A DNA stretch of 64,000 bases from Teredinibacter franksiae (GCF_014218805.1 NZ_JACJUV010000001.1:3918501-3982500), one strand, 5' to 3'. Shown: positions 17,960 through 27,085, numbered from the stretch's first letter. A program made the numbers and translations. Notes: a model not told the origin generated them from the letters alone.

Positions 17960-19453
17960 ATGGCAAAAAATAAACGAAGGTTTCTGTGGTTGTCGCTGAT
18001 TGTTTTTGTTGTCTCATGTGATACAAATACGGCTGACGTTAAAACAAGCGTTCGAATGACTAATGCGGAAGTAACACCCCATGCTCATTCTGAGAATAAC
18101 CTTCTTACCAATAATGCGAGGGAAAAAAATCTAGCCCAGTATGCCCCATCGCTACCGTCTGCTATACAGTTTGGTATAAACGGCGTATTACCCTTAAGTG
18201 TTAATGTTCCATCCTCTATTACTCCCGAGCAGGCACGGCCTTGGTTTGATGTTTTTTCCTGGCAATCTTTTTTAGCCATGCAGTGGCCGTCGTTACTTAG
18301 CAACCGTGGTGAGCCAGTAAGTCCGCTGGACCCCAGCACGCTTATCAATCCGCCTGCGGGATCAACACCGGTGTTCAGTTCCTACAAAGAAGCGTTTGAG
18401 TTGTTTGGCCAGGGTGATTCCACGCCTACGCCTTGGAGTTCTTACGATGTGCCTGTTTCACCCTGTCCAGAAAGTGCCAGTGATTCTACCGATCACGCAG
18501 GTAATAAAACGTTTGTAATGGTTGGTAAAAGTGGCACGTTATTAGACGAAATTAACGAAGCCTTTTCGTTTCCATTGGTGGATCAAAACAGCAACTACAC
18601 CTGGAGTGAGGTGCGGTTTAATGAGGCGATGTATAACTTCATATTAATGAATAAATTCTACCTTGCCGTTAATTTAGCTGCTGGGCAGCCCATTGATATG
18701 CCAGAGAGCGCCGATCCGTCTACCGAGGGTGCATTAATGGTGAAGGCGACATGGCGAGTAATGACCGCCAAAGATGATTTAACGCGTTACCAAACCGTGC
18801 AGGCGCAAATTCTTAATCCTGCAGCCGATGCCTGTATTCCCGCCACGATGGGGTTGGTGGGTATGCACATTGTGCAAAAGCTTAAACAATTTCCACAGTG
18901 GATATGGTCTAGCTTTGAGCAGGTGGATAATTTGGCGCCGGGCCATGGCGCGGCCCCTGGAACTACAGCTTCATTTAACAATTCAGGAAAGCCCAATTCT
19001 GCCAATGGTTGGGATTATCATCCGGCATTAGTGCCGCCGTTGTTAAGTCCCGATCAACTTAAGCCTGTGCAGGTCAGCCGCGTTAATGAAATTCCTACGA
19101 CACCTGCAGGAGCATCCACGGTTGATATTAATAGGCTTTATCAAAGCTTGTTGGTACAACTAGCGCAGCCGTCACCGCTGGCGTACTACCAATTAATTAT
19201 CACCCAATGGCCCACTAACCCAGAAGATTTTCGGGTTAAAGGAACGGGCTGTGCAACGCTGCAGGGATGCGCGCAATACCCTGCAGACAGCGGCCAGCCT
19301 TTTCCCGTTGATGGTGCAACAAATACGGTTATGGAAACCTATGTTCAAACACCGACAGACGGTGCACCCTTGGGCGGAAATAGCTGTATGAGCTGCCATT
19401 ACGACGCCGGTAAATCGGATTACAGTTGGGTATTACAAAATCGTGCCCACTAA
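17960..19453 (+). CDS. Lipoprotein with C-terminal c-type heme motif (cytochrome family)
   Basis: 497 residues. Signal with lipobox VVSC (Cys20), so membrane-anchored on the periplasmic side. One CxxCH heme-c site near the C-terminus (NSCMSCHYDAG). The body matches an uncharacterised group of cytochrome-like proteins recognised by WPSLLSNRGEP, VRFNEAMYNFI and GMHIVQKLKQFPQWIWSSFE. ATG has AGGGG 7 nt upstream. First gene of a five-gene run in which the next members are a PQQ-type propeller, an exporter-like membrane protein, a small domain protein and another propeller. Electron acceptor for a periplasmic oxidation is a fair inference, substrate unknown. Confidence 0.8.
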   Translation: MAKNKRRFLWLSLIVFVVSCDTNTADVKTSVRMTNAEVTPHAHSENNLLTNNAREKNLAQYAPSLPSAIQFGINGVLPLSVNVPSSITPEQARPWFDVFSWQSFLAMQWPSLLSNRGEPVSPLDPSTLINPPAGSTPVFSSYKEAFELFGQGDSTPTPWSSYDVPVSPCPESASDSTDHAGNKTFVMVGKSGTLLDEINEAFSFPLVDQNSNYTWSEVRFNEAMYNFILMNKFYLAVNLAAGQPIDMPESADPSTEGALMVKATWRVMTAKDDLTRYQTVQAQILNPAADACIPATMGLVGMHIVQKLKQFPQWIWSSFEQVDNLAPGHGAAPGTTASFNNSGKPNSANGWDYHPALVPPLLSPDQLKPVQVSRVNEIPTTPAGASTVDINRLYQSLLVQLAQPSPLAYYQLIITQWPTNPEDFRVKGTGCATLQGCAQYPADSGQPFPVDGATNTVMETYVQTPTDGAPLGGNSCMSCHYDAGKSDYSWVLQNRAH

Positions 19454-19513
19454 ACGGAAGTTGTTTTTTCTGGGTTAATTTAAAACTATTACAAACAAAG
19501 AGTAGAGCACACT

Positions 19514-21199
19514 ATGGCTCAAGAAAATGACTGGTGGACGTTTCACGGTGACTTAGGGCGTACCGGCAATATTCCAGGTTCGAAAATAACGGCAGCTAAT
19601 GTGAATACGCTCAAAAAAACAGCGGCCCTACAGTTGGGCGGCCCCATATTATCAACCCCGGCTATTGCCGGTGGTTATGTGTATGTGGGTACCGCCAATA
19701 GTGTAACCCCGCAAGCAGGTAATAGTACCGATGATGGCGGTTATCTCCATAAAATAGCGCTAAGCAGTGGAGAGATTACCCATACTTTTTTTTGGCCAAC
19801 CGATGCGGATGAAGGCGATACCCATGGCTTTTGCGGAATGGGTTGTACACCTGCAGTTGTCGATGGTTTTGTTTACTTCAGTGCCTTTAATGGCTGTGTA
19901 TATTGTTTGAATGCCGACGATTTAACTCAGGTGTGGGTGGTGAACTTGCGTAATACCGACAGCGCACACAATCAACCTATTAATAACGATAATGGCGAAT
20001 CTCCCAAAGCCGAAGGTTGGTCGTCACCGCTCGTAGTGAATGGGCGGATATATGTGGGGATAGGTGAGGGGGAAAATCCAAACCTGTATGCTTTTATTTT
20101 TTGCTTAGATAGTGCAACGGGAAATGTTGTTTGGGTTTATTGCACTAACCAGTATGAAGGCAGTCAGCCAAATCCGGTTAATCAATTGCCGCGCGCGGTA
20201 GTGCCGAGTGGAGTGCCCTCTGGCTACACAATTTTCGAGGGCGCACCTGTTACACTTGGGTGCTCCGTGTGGACAGCCATTTCTTACGATGAAGATTTAA
20301 AACGAATTTACGCCACTACCGGCAACCCCACACCTATCGATAATGGTTTGCCCGCAGTGGGTTGGTCTTACGGCATATTGTCGTTAGATGCTATTACTGG
20401 TGAGTACCGAGGTTTTTATCAGGCAGACGCCAAAAGTAGCTACCGCCCCTCCGATATTGATGTGGATTTTGGCGCGGCTCCGGTTGTGTTTACCCGCAAC
20501 GGCCAAAAGGTGGTTGCGGCGGCCTGTAAAAATGGAGCACTGTTTATCGTAGATGCCGATACTATGGAGCCGGTCGTTGGTTATCGCCAATTATTGCCCT
20601 ACATGAACAATGGCGATCAAATTCCAACGGTAGATCCTCACGGCCCCGATACGGCTACCAACCCCAATCCGGTAATTTCTAACGAAGAATCGAATAAGCA
20701 TCCGGCAGAAAATTTTTATGGCACCTACTCAACACCAGCCATTCACCCGGGTACGCAAAGAATATTCGTTGGCGTAGGGGGCAATAATTACCACTACGTT
20801 GCGCCCGGCATCGACTACAAGACTACCCCCTTTATGCGTGCGCTCGATTGGAACACATTAGATGACGCGTGGGAACTCAGTAACGAAGACCCTAAACGCT
20901 ACGTAAAACCCTCGCCCCCCATGTATCAAACTGTTGCGGAATCGGGTTTATCATCTCCTGCGGTTGTGAATGATGTGGTTTTTTGTTCCACTTCAAAAAT
21001 TGCCTTATATGCGTTTAGTGTTGCGGATGGTACACCGTTGTGGTCTACCGATATTGGTGACCAAACCGGTGGCTTTAACGGCGGTTATGGTTACTGCCTA
21101 GGTCCGGCTGTATCAGGGGATTACGTGGTGGTCGGCAGCCTTATTTATGGCAGCGACGGTGGGATATTACAAATATTTCAGCTGGATGGAGGGAAATAA
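19514..21199 (+). CDS. PQQ-type beta-propeller protein
   Basis: 561 residues with repeated propeller blades: STPAIAGGYVYVGTANS, SSPLVVNGRIYVGIGEG, TPAVVDGFVYFSAFNG, STPAIHPGTQRIFVGVG, SSPAVVNDVVFCSTSK. These W-type repeats are those of PQQ-dependent quinoprotein dehydrogenases. I do not see the neighbouring-cysteine disulfide pair and full set of PQQ ligands of methanol or ethanol dehydrogenases, so cofactor use is unproven. Strikingly, it has no signal peptide (starts MAQENDWWTFHGDLGRTGN), although its neighbour is a periplasmic heme lipoprotein. Starts 60 bp after the cytochrome gene and ends 2 bp before the next. Confidence 0.82.
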   Translation: MAQENDWWTFHGDLGRTGNIPGSKITAANVNTLKKTAALQLGGPILSTPAIAGGYVYVGTANSVTPQAGNSTDDGGYLHKIALSSGEITHTFFWPTDADEGDTHGFCGMGCTPAVVDGFVYFSAFNGCVYCLNADDLTQVWVVNLRNTDSAHNQPINNDNGESPKAEGWSSPLVVNGRIYVGIGEGENPNLYAFIFCLDSATGNVVWVYCTNQYEGSQPNPVNQLPRAVVPSGVPSGYTIFEGAPVTLGCSVWTAISYDEDLKRIYATTGNPTPIDNGLPAVGWSYGILSLDAITGEYRGFYQADAKSSYRPSDIDVDFGAAPVVFTRNGQKVVAAACKNGALFIVDADTMEPVVGYRQLLPYMNNGDQIPTVDPHGPDTATNPNPVISNEESNKHPAENFYGTYSTPAIHPGTQRIFVGVGGNNYHYVAPGIDYKTTPFMRALDWNTLDDAWELSNEDPKRYVKPSPPMYQTVAESGLSSPAVVNDVVFCSTSKIALYAFSVADGTPLWSTDIGDQTGGFNGGYGYCLGPAVSGDYVVVGSLIYGSDGGILQIFQLDGGK

Positions 21200-21201
21200 A
21201 A

Positions 21202-21759
21202 ATGGAACTCTTCACACTAAAAATACTAGTGATGGGTATTCTGTTAGGGCTAGATAATTTTTTCGTATCCGCAGGCTTGGGGGAGCTATCGCTTTCGAAA
21301 AAAAAGAAAGTAACTTTAATGGCGTTATATTTTGTTGCGGAAGTGTGTCTGCCCTTGGTGGGACTAGTGGCCGCCGAGCGCCTTGTTGCGTTTGCGCCGC
21401 TTATCGAAGCTATTGAAATATTGGGTCTCACTATAGCCGTATTGTTGGTGCTGTTCGTCGTACGTTACAGTAGGTTTTTCAGCCGTTTGGCTACCTCAAA
21501 ATCAAATCATGTTTATCTAATCTATTTTTTACCGTTCCTGTTAGGGCTGGATAACTTGTTGGCGGGCGCTGCTTTCTATGCCTCTGGTATTATGGTTTTG
21601 GTCATGGGCGCCATTTCTGTTATTACCTGCGGAGTGGGTTTGGTTCTTGGTGAATGGATAAAAACACATACCTTCATGGCCAATAAAAAGCCTGGCCTGC
21701 TGAGCGCGTTTTGTTTGGCGGGCGTAGCGTTGGTCGTAATTATTGGCGAGTTAGCCTAA
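21202..21759 (+). CDS. Six-TM MntP-like membrane exporter
   Basis: 185 residues, about six TM helices in two inverted or duplicated halves, each beginning with LLGLDN (residues 14-19 LLGLDNFFVSAGL and 113-118 LLGLDNLLAGAAF). This internal GLDN duplication is the pattern of MntP (manganese exporter) and related LysE-superfamily proteins, so a divalent-metal or small-solute efflux role is inferred. The start is only 2 bp after the propeller stop with GGAGGG overlapping that stop, so it is firmly inside the operon. Why a transporter sits between two propeller genes is unclear. Confidence 0.72.
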   Translation: MELFTLKILVMGILLGLDNFFVSAGLGELSLSKKKKVTLMALYFVAEVCLPLVGLVAAERLVAFAPLIEAIEILGLTIAVLLVLFVVRYSRFFSRLATSKSNHVYLIYFLPFLLGLDNLLAGAAFYASGIMVLVMGAISVITCGVGLVLGEWIKTHTFMANKKPGLLSAFCLAGVALVVIIGELA

Positions 21760-21769
21760 GGAATACACT

Positions 21770-22024
21770 ATGGCTCTTAGCTTTGCAACAGACATAAAAC
21801 CCATATTTCAACAGTATCAAGAGCGTATGATGTGGCGATTCGACTTAACGGATTACAAAGCGGTTTCTGGAAACGCTAAGTTGATTCAAAGCCTGATTAA
21901 CCCATCTACCGACAATTCCGGGGAGGTTCAGCCACCGCAAATGCCACCGGCTAATTTCCCGCCTTTAAGTGGCGATTTTCTTGCCACCTACAATGAATGG
22001 GTTTCTGCGGGGTGCCCGGCTTAA
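21770..22024 (+). CDS. Small soluble protein resembling a heme-less cytochrome-like domain
   Basis: 84 residues, ATG with AAGGA 7 nt upstream. It opens SFATDIKPIFQ, like the N-terminus of small c-type cytochrome domains, and ends DFLATYNEWVSAGCPA, but the CxxCH site expected after DIKPIF is absent: QQYQERMMWRFDLTDY takes its place. No signal peptide. The stop TAA shares one base with the following ATG. Possible structural subunit or degenerate domain; function unknown. Confidence 0.65.
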   Translation: MALSFATDIKPIFQQYQERMMWRFDLTDYKAVSGNAKLIQSLINPSTDNSGEVQPPQMPPANFPPLSGDFLATYNEWVSAGCPA

Positions 22025-23340
22025 TGTCAGTAAACAATGAGATCCTTGCGCGGTCTGCCGGGCTGCCCGGTTCGGCGCAGTTGGTCGTGGTAAGCGACTT
22101 AAATATTCCAACAAGCATTGTATTTGATTCCAGCGGTAGGCTTTATGTAGCAGAGAGCGGCTTAGCTTTTGGCTCTGCTCCCACTGGAGGTCGAGTATTT
22201 CAGATATTAGAAAATGGTACACGCCGCTGTATTGTTGAAAACCTACGCCCACCGGTGAACGGGCTTTCCGTATACGAAAATGACCTGTATATATCGGAAG
22301 GTGGTAACCCAGGCCGAATCTCTGTCGTAGATATAAATACTCTTCAGCGTGAAACTGTAATTGATAACCTGCCCGGTGGTGGAAATTACCACACCAATAT
22401 GGCGATTATGGGCGATGATGGTTGGCTCTACTTTGGTCAGGGAGCTTTAACCAACAGTGGTGTCGTTGGGCCCGATAGCGCAATGATGCCGTGGCTAAAA
22501 GAAGTGCGCCATCCTTGTGATATACCCGGTTGTGACATTTCGCTTAGTGGTTGGAATGGCCGCTCCGAAAATGAAGAGGTGAGCACTGGCGCGTTCCAGG
22601 AATACGGTATTGAAGGTAGGGCAGGGCAGACCATTAAAGGTGCGTTACCCTGCACCGCCGCAATTATGCGTTGCCGGCCAGATGGTTCGGCGTTAGAGCT
22701 GGTCGCTTGGGGTTTACGCAATCCGTATGGGATAAGTTTTAATCGCCAGGGCGATCTTATTGCGATAGATATTGGCATTAATGACCGTGGAAGCCGGCCC
22801 ATTGGGAATGTGCCAGATTGTCTTTATCAGGTAAAACAAAAGCAGTGGTATGGCTGGCCAGACTTTGCGGCGGGCATACCGGTAACAGCGAAAGACTATA
22901 AGCCTCAGCGCGGACCACTTGCGGGGCAAACGCCCAGTTTTTTACTGGGTAACCACGAACAATTAGGTGCGCCCGCAAAACCCCTGCATACATTTGTAAA
23001 GCACGCTGCACCAACCAAATTCTGTTTTGAACCGAACGCTAATCGCATTGTGTTGGCGATGTTTGGCGATAAACTTCCTGTAACGGGGCCGCCTGGCCCG
23101 CGTGCTGGTCGATGTGTGGGGCGGTTAGATATGGCAACCGGCAAAAAAGAAATATTGCTCGGTCATACGTTTAGTCGGCCCATCGATGTGTGCTTTGGGC
23201 CAGATAACAGCTTGTATGTTTTAGATTTCGGTCACTACGAAATGCGCTCTCCCGCAGAGCTAGATACAACGGCTGGAAGCGGTGTGTTGTATAAAATTGA
23301 AGCGCCAGTATTTGGTGATCAAGCAGAAGAGTTATTTTAG
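22024..23340 (+). CDS. NHL/sugar-dehydrogenase-like beta-propeller protein
   Basis: 438 residues from ATG 22024, sharing its A with the preceding stop codon; an earlier in-frame start at 21997 is less likely. A six-bladed propeller of the NHL/SMP-30/sorbosone-dehydrogenase type: PTSIVFDSSGRLYVAESG, GLSVYENDLYISEGG, LRNPYGISFNRQGDLIAIDI, RPIDVCFGPDNSLYVLDFG. No signal peptide. Several Cys residues (HPCDIPGCD, PCTAAIMRC) may form a local site. Last gene of the operon; likely a hydrolase, lactonase or dehydrogenase working with the PQQ-like propeller, substrate unknown. Confidence 0.78.
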   Translation: MSVNNEILARSAGLPGSAQLVVVSDLNIPTSIVFDSSGRLYVAESGLAFGSAPTGGRVFQILENGTRRCIVENLRPPVNGLSVYENDLYISEGGNPGRISVVDINTLQRETVIDNLPGGGNYHTNMAIMGDDGWLYFGQGALTNSGVVGPDSAMMPWLKEVRHPCDIPGCDISLSGWNGRSENEEVSTGAFQEYGIEGRAGQTIKGALPCTAAIMRCRPDGSALELVAWGLRNPYGISFNRQGDLIAIDIGINDRGSRPIGNVPDCLYQVKQKQWYGWPDFAAGIPVTAKDYKPQRGPLAGQTPSFLLGNHEQLGAPAKPLHTFVKHAAPTKFCFEPNANRIVLAMFGDKLPVTGPPGPRAGRCVGRLDMATGKKEILLGHTFSRPIDVCFGPDNSLYVLDFGHYEMRSPAELDTTAGSGVLYKIEAPVFGDQAEELF

Positions 23341-23564
23341 TTAAGCGCCCACTTGAAAGCCATAGTCTTAAATTAAGATACTGGAGTTAAGGTTTTTCTT
23401 TCCGGTTCCTTCGTTAAAAAATACAACGGCTTTTATCTCAAGCGACTCAGGCATTATGGGAACCTGATTCGCCTCAATTAATAGCGGGCCCTATGGCGAA
23501 TGCTTTTTAATTTGCCTTCACGAGCCCTCTATGAATCGCACACAAGGTCGCACAAAGGCTAAAA

Positions 23565-24206
23565 TCAATTGTTAGGCGTGCCCTTCAGTCGCTCAGGAAA
23601 TGCGTCTGGATTGTCGATGGCCGTAGTTTGGCGGTCGAGTATGCCGATATCTAGCACGGGGGACGCATCAATATGTTGCGCATCCATCATTTGGGCTATG
23701 CGCTGCAGTGAAGAAATTATCATAGTTTTTTCCCACTGTTGTAAATCGCCGAATTGACGGGTGAAATGTTCCTGCAATGGAATGGGCGCTTCTTTTAGTG
23801 TCTCTGCTGCTTGGTCGGTAAGATAGGCGTGCACTTTTCGTTTGTCTTCTTTTGACCGCACTCGATACACGAGTTCACGCTTTTCCAGCCGGTCGAGTAT
23901 GGTGGTAACCGTGGCTTGGCTTAGGCTAATTTCATTGGCAAGCTCGCCAATGGTCACTTCGCCTTTGTCTCGAATGGTTTGTAGCAGCAGAATTTGAGGT
24001 GCTGTAAGCCCCGTGGTTTTAGCCAAGTGTTTGGAATGCAAGTCAGTGGCTCTAATAACGCGTCTCAGAGCAACCAAAACTTCTTCAATACTAGTCAAAA
24101 GCGATTCCCGGTGTAGTGATCTAAAAAGTGGATCATATATTGGACTAATTGGAGTTCTAAACAAACTATTTGTTTCAATACTGCCGCTATGCCTATAACG
24201 GCTCAT
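23565..24206 (-). CDS. ectR: MarR-family regulator of ectoine biosynthesis (EctR)
   Basis: 213 residues from ATG 24206 (GAGGATT upstream); ATG 24233 is possible. Winged-helix MarR core: TGLTAPQILLLQTIRD, EVTIGELANEISLSQATVTT as the recognition region, RLEKRELVYRVRSKEDKRK as the wing. Divergent from ectA, the position of EctR1 in halophilic methylotrophs, where it represses ectABC. An inverted repeat closely matching the described EctR1 operator lies between the genes at 24403-24420. The N-terminal about 45 residues and the C-terminal tail are longer than the core MarR fold. Confidence 0.85.
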   Translation of the reverse strand: MSRYRHSGSIETNSLFRTPISPIYDPLFRSLHRESLLTSIEEVLVALRRVIRATDLHSKHLAKTTGLTAPQILLLQTIRDKGEVTIGELANEISLSQATVTTILDRLEKRELVYRVRSKEDKRKVHAYLTDQAAETLKEAPIPLQEHFTRQFGDLQQWEKTMIISSLQRIAQMMDAQHIDASPVLDIGILDRQTTAIDNPDAFPERLKGTPNN

Positions 24207-24402
24207 ATCGGCAATCCTCGTCCACAGTGCCATAGCCTTAGCTTGTTATATTGGGTGCTGCGCGGGTGTCGGCTTTCTCACGTTGATCTACTGCCCTGTA
24301 ACACCTCTACTTCTTATGCTCAGCGGCAGGCTGAGTCATCATATTTCCTAGAAACCGCCGCTACATATTGTGATTGTTAGCTACAGCATGGAGATAAAGT
24401 AT

Positions 24403-24420
24403 TCTTTAGTGTACTATGTT
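24403..24420. promoter_or_regulatory. Probable EctR operator
   Basis: TCTTTAGT-GT-ACTATGTT, two 8-bp half-sites spaced by GT, in the 328-bp ectR-ectA spacer. As I recall, the EctR1 site described in Methylomicrobium is TATTTAGT-GT-ACTATATA; the inner five bases of each half and the GT spacer match exactly. Binding is inferred. Confidence 0.6.
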
Positions 24421-24534
24421 TAGTGTTCAAAATATTATCCTGGCAGTATCAAAGCAATTTTTTACTAAAAATCGTAAAAAACACCATTTCTTATGCCCTA
24501 ATTATTCTTAGAGAACTAATTAATATGTCTATTT

Positions 24535-25065
24535 GTGGGGGATTCTTTGCCTTCTTCTCAAAATATTGACCTTAGAGTACCGGTACTCGAGGACGGTATC
24601 GCCGTATTCCGGTTGATTCAGCGTTGCCCACCGCTCGATACCAACTCCAGTTATTGTAATTTTCTTCAGTGCGGGCATTTTTTTAACACGTCTGTTGCGG
24701 CGCACCTAGACGGGAACCTAGTAGGGTTCACATCGGGGTACATAGTGCCAGAGCGTCTAGATACCCTGTTTATCTGGCAAGTAGCCATAGACCAGCCCGC
24801 GCGCGGGCTCGGGCTTTCCTCTCAGATGTTAAAGCACATACTGCATCGCCCTGAGTGTGGCGGTATTAGCTTTATAGAAACAACCATTACACAAGACAAC
24901 AAGCCCTCCTGGGGCCTGTTTAAAAGCCTGGCGAAAAAGTTGGGTGCAAATATTCAGTCCGCAACATGGCTGGACAAACAAGTACATTTTGACAACCAGC
25001 ATGACTCAGAATTGTTGGTTCGTATTGGCCCTTTTAATCTCGCTCAAACAAGAGACTTACCATGA
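24535..25065 (+). CDS. ectA: L-2,4-diaminobutyric acid acetyltransferase
   Basis: 176 residues, a GNAT-fold enzyme that acetylates diaminobutyrate with acetyl-CoA, second step of ectoine synthesis. Family landmarks: LDTNSSYCNFLQCGHF, FTSGYIVPERLDTLFIWQVAI, the acetyl-CoA loop QPARGLGLSSQMLKH and ETTITQDNKPSW. The start is uncertain: GTG 24535 has no good ribosome-binding site, and TTG 24547 follows GGGGGA closely. Overlaps ectB by ATGA. Confidence 0.93.
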   Translation: MGDSLPSSQNIDLRVPVLEDGIAVFRLIQRCPPLDTNSSYCNFLQCGHFFNTSVAAHLDGNLVGFTSGYIVPERLDTLFIWQVAIDQPARGLGLSSQMLKHILHRPECGGISFIETTITQDNKPSWGLFKSLAKKLGANIQSATWLDKQVHFDNQHDSELLVRIGPFNLAQTRDLP

Positions 25066-26354
25066 AAATTTTTGATGAAATCGAATCGGAAGTGCAAAGC
25101 TATGCCCGCGCATTCCCGCGTGTTTTTAATCGTGCTCAAGGTGAGTTTATGTGGGATGAAGACGGGCAGCAGTATTTAGACTTTCTTGCCGGTGCGGGAA
25201 CCTTAAATTACGGCCATAACAACCCGTTATTTAAGCAGGCGTTAATAAAATATATTGAAAACGATGGTATTACTCACGGTTTAGATCTGCACACCAAGGC
25301 TAAGGGCGAGTTCTTACAGGCCTTTAACGACAATATCCTCAAGCCTCGTAGCATGGAATATGTTGTACAGTTTACCGGGCCAACCGGAACCAACGCTGTT
25401 GAAGCGGCCATGAAAATTGCACGCAACGTCACCGGGCAGCAGAACATTGTTACCTTCACCAATGGTTTTCATGGGGTCAGTCTCGGTTCTCTGGCGGCAA
25501 CAGGGAACTCTCACCACAGGGATGCCGCTGGCGTTAGCTTAACCGGTACCCACCGTATGCCATACGACGGGTATTTGGGCGACAGTATCGACACCACGGA
25601 ATACCTCGACAAAGTACTTTCCGATTCAAGTAGTGGCATTAATTCCCCTGCGGCCGTCATTGTGGAAACCGTGCAAGGCGAAGGCGGTATTAATGTGGCC
25701 AGCATCGAATGGCTGCAAAACCTTCAGACGGTATGCCGAAAGCATAAAATCCTATTGATTGTTGATGATATTCAGGCCGGCTGCGGTCGTACGGGAGACT
25801 ATTTCAGTTTTGAAGAAGCGGGTATCGAACCCGATATCATAACCTTGTCTAAATCACTTGGTGGCTACGGTTTACCCTTTGCCGTGGTGCTAATGAAGCC
25901 AGAGTTGGACCAATGGAAGCCCGGCGAGCACAACGGTACTTTTCGGGGTAACAACCTCGCCTTTGTTACGGCAAAAGCGGCAATCGAACAATATTGGGCG
26001 AACGATTCCTTTTCGGAGGAGGTTAAGCGCAAAGGGCGCTATGTTTCCGAGCGCCTTGAAGCCATTGTTGGTAAGTATGGCGAAGGTAACTTCACCGCTA
26101 AGGGGCGCGGCATGTTTCAAGGTATTAATTGCGTTAACGGAGAAATAGCTGGGCAAATTACCCGTAGCGCGTTTAAGAAAGGTTTGATTATAGAAACCAG
26201 CGGCGCCGATGATCACGTGGTTAAATTTTTGTGTCCTTTAGTGGTTACCGATGAAAACCTGAAAAAAGGTATTGATATCGTCGAGGAAGCTATTCGAATG
26301 GTGTGTGCCAAAGAAGATATTCCTGAAGAGTGTGTCTATTTCGAAGCCAGCTAG
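25062..26354 (+). CDS. ectB: Diaminobutyrate-2-oxoglutarate transaminase
   Basis: 430 residues, class III PLP aminotransferase that makes L-2,4-diaminobutyrate from aspartate semialdehyde and glutamate, first step of the ectoine branch. PLP signature: Lys264 in ITLSKSLGGYGLP, the LIVDDIQAGCGRTG block with Asp236, and FTGPTGTNAVEAAMK. Length is normal. Start overlaps the ectA stop (ATGA), so translation is coupled. It is followed by an intrinsic terminator rather than directly by ectC. Confidence 0.96.
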   Translation: MKIFDEIESEVQSYARAFPRVFNRAQGEFMWDEDGQQYLDFLAGAGTLNYGHNNPLFKQALIKYIENDGITHGLDLHTKAKGEFLQAFNDNILKPRSMEYVVQFTGPTGTNAVEAAMKIARNVTGQQNIVTFTNGFHGVSLGSLAATGNSHHRDAAGVSLTGTHRMPYDGYLGDSIDTTEYLDKVLSDSSSGINSPAAVIVETVQGEGGINVASIEWLQNLQTVCRKHKILLIVDDIQAGCGRTGDYFSFEEAGIEPDIITLSKSLGGYGLPFAVVLMKPELDQWKPGEHNGTFRGNNLAFVTAKAAIEQYWANDSFSEEVKRKGRYVSERLEAIVGKYGEGNFTAKGRGMFQGINCVNGEIAGQITRSAFKKGLIIETSGADDHVVKFLCPLVVTDENLKKGIDIVEEAIRMVCAKEDIPEECVYFEAS

Positions 26355-26465
26355 GCCCTTAGTGGGCATAGAATCCGCGCTTTAGTGCTACTGTATGCCG
26401 GGTGAAAGGCACGTTTCGGGCAGTTTATTGTGGCCAGCGAATAAGTTAAACTCAACCATAAAAGT

Positions 26466-26518
26466 AAAAAACAGGGGGGTGGCTTCGCTATTAGAGCGGG
26501 CGGCCACACCCTGTTTTT
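26466..26518 (+). terminator. Hairpin terminator between ectB and ectC
   Basis: AAAAAACAGGGGGGTGGC (26466-26483) pairs with GCCACACCCTGTTTTT (26503-26518), nearly perfect, with an inner CGCT/AGCG mini-stem, ending in five Ts. The A/T symmetry means it could act in both directions. It lies 112 bp after ectB and 54 bp before ectC. Confidence 0.78.
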
Positions 26519-26571
26519 CGACGTATAGAACCCTTAAAAAAACAGAGAAATTGTAACAGTAAGGCAATGTG

Positions 26572-26976
26572 ATGATCGTTCGTAATTTATCCGATGCAAA
26601 CCAAACTAAGCGAAGAATAGTGTCCCCTGATGGTAATTGGGAAAGCACGCGTTTGCTTCTTAAAGAAGATCAAATGGGCTTCTCTTTTCACATCACGACC
26701 ATATACGAAGGCGCTGATTTTCAAATGCATTATCAGAACCATCTAGAGTCGGTGTACTGTATTGCTGGGGAAGGCGAAGTAGAAACATTGGCGGATGGGA
26801 AAAAATACCCCATTAATCCGGGGACAGTTTACATTTTGGATAAGCATGACAAGCACATCCTGCGTGCCCATAAAGAAATGACCATGGCTTGTGTTTTTAA
26901 TCCGCCGCTTAACGGCAAAGAAACTCATAATGCAGAAGGCGCTTACGCGTTAGAGGCCGAGGGCATAGCGGAGTAA
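26572..26976 (+). CDS. ectC: Ectoine synthase
   Basis: 134 residues, cupin enzyme that cyclises N-gamma-acetyl-diaminobutyrate to ectoine. ATG 26572 gives the canonical start MIVRNL and has AAGG 7 nt upstream; GTG 26569 is rejected. Cupin motifs: [14 protein letters not shown] and [20 protein letters not shown], followed by the [15 protein letters not shown] block. Normal length. Separated from ectB by 217 bp containing an intrinsic terminator, so expression may need read-through or its own promoter. Confidence 0.96.
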   Translation: MIVRNLSDANQTKRRIVSPDGNWESTRLLLKEDQMGFSFHITTIYEGADFQMHYQNHLESVYCIAGEGEVETLADGKKYPINPGTVYILDKHDKHILRAHKEMTMACVFNPPLNGKETHNAEGAYALEAEGIAE

Positions 26977-27039
26977 AATCCCTTTTACTTTTGAGCGCTA
27001 TAATTATAATCACATTTTCGTTCAATTAACGACTGCTCA

Positions 27040-27066
27040 CCACCCGCCAGCACAGCCGGGTGGTTT
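27040..27066 (+). terminator. Possible weak terminator after ectC
   Basis: CCACCCG (27040-27046) pairs with CGGGTGG (27057-27063), 10-nt loop, followed by TTT only. Located 64 bp after ectC and 23 bp before the symporter. Confidence 0.4.
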
Positions 27067-27085
27067 CGCATATTGGAACCCCCTT

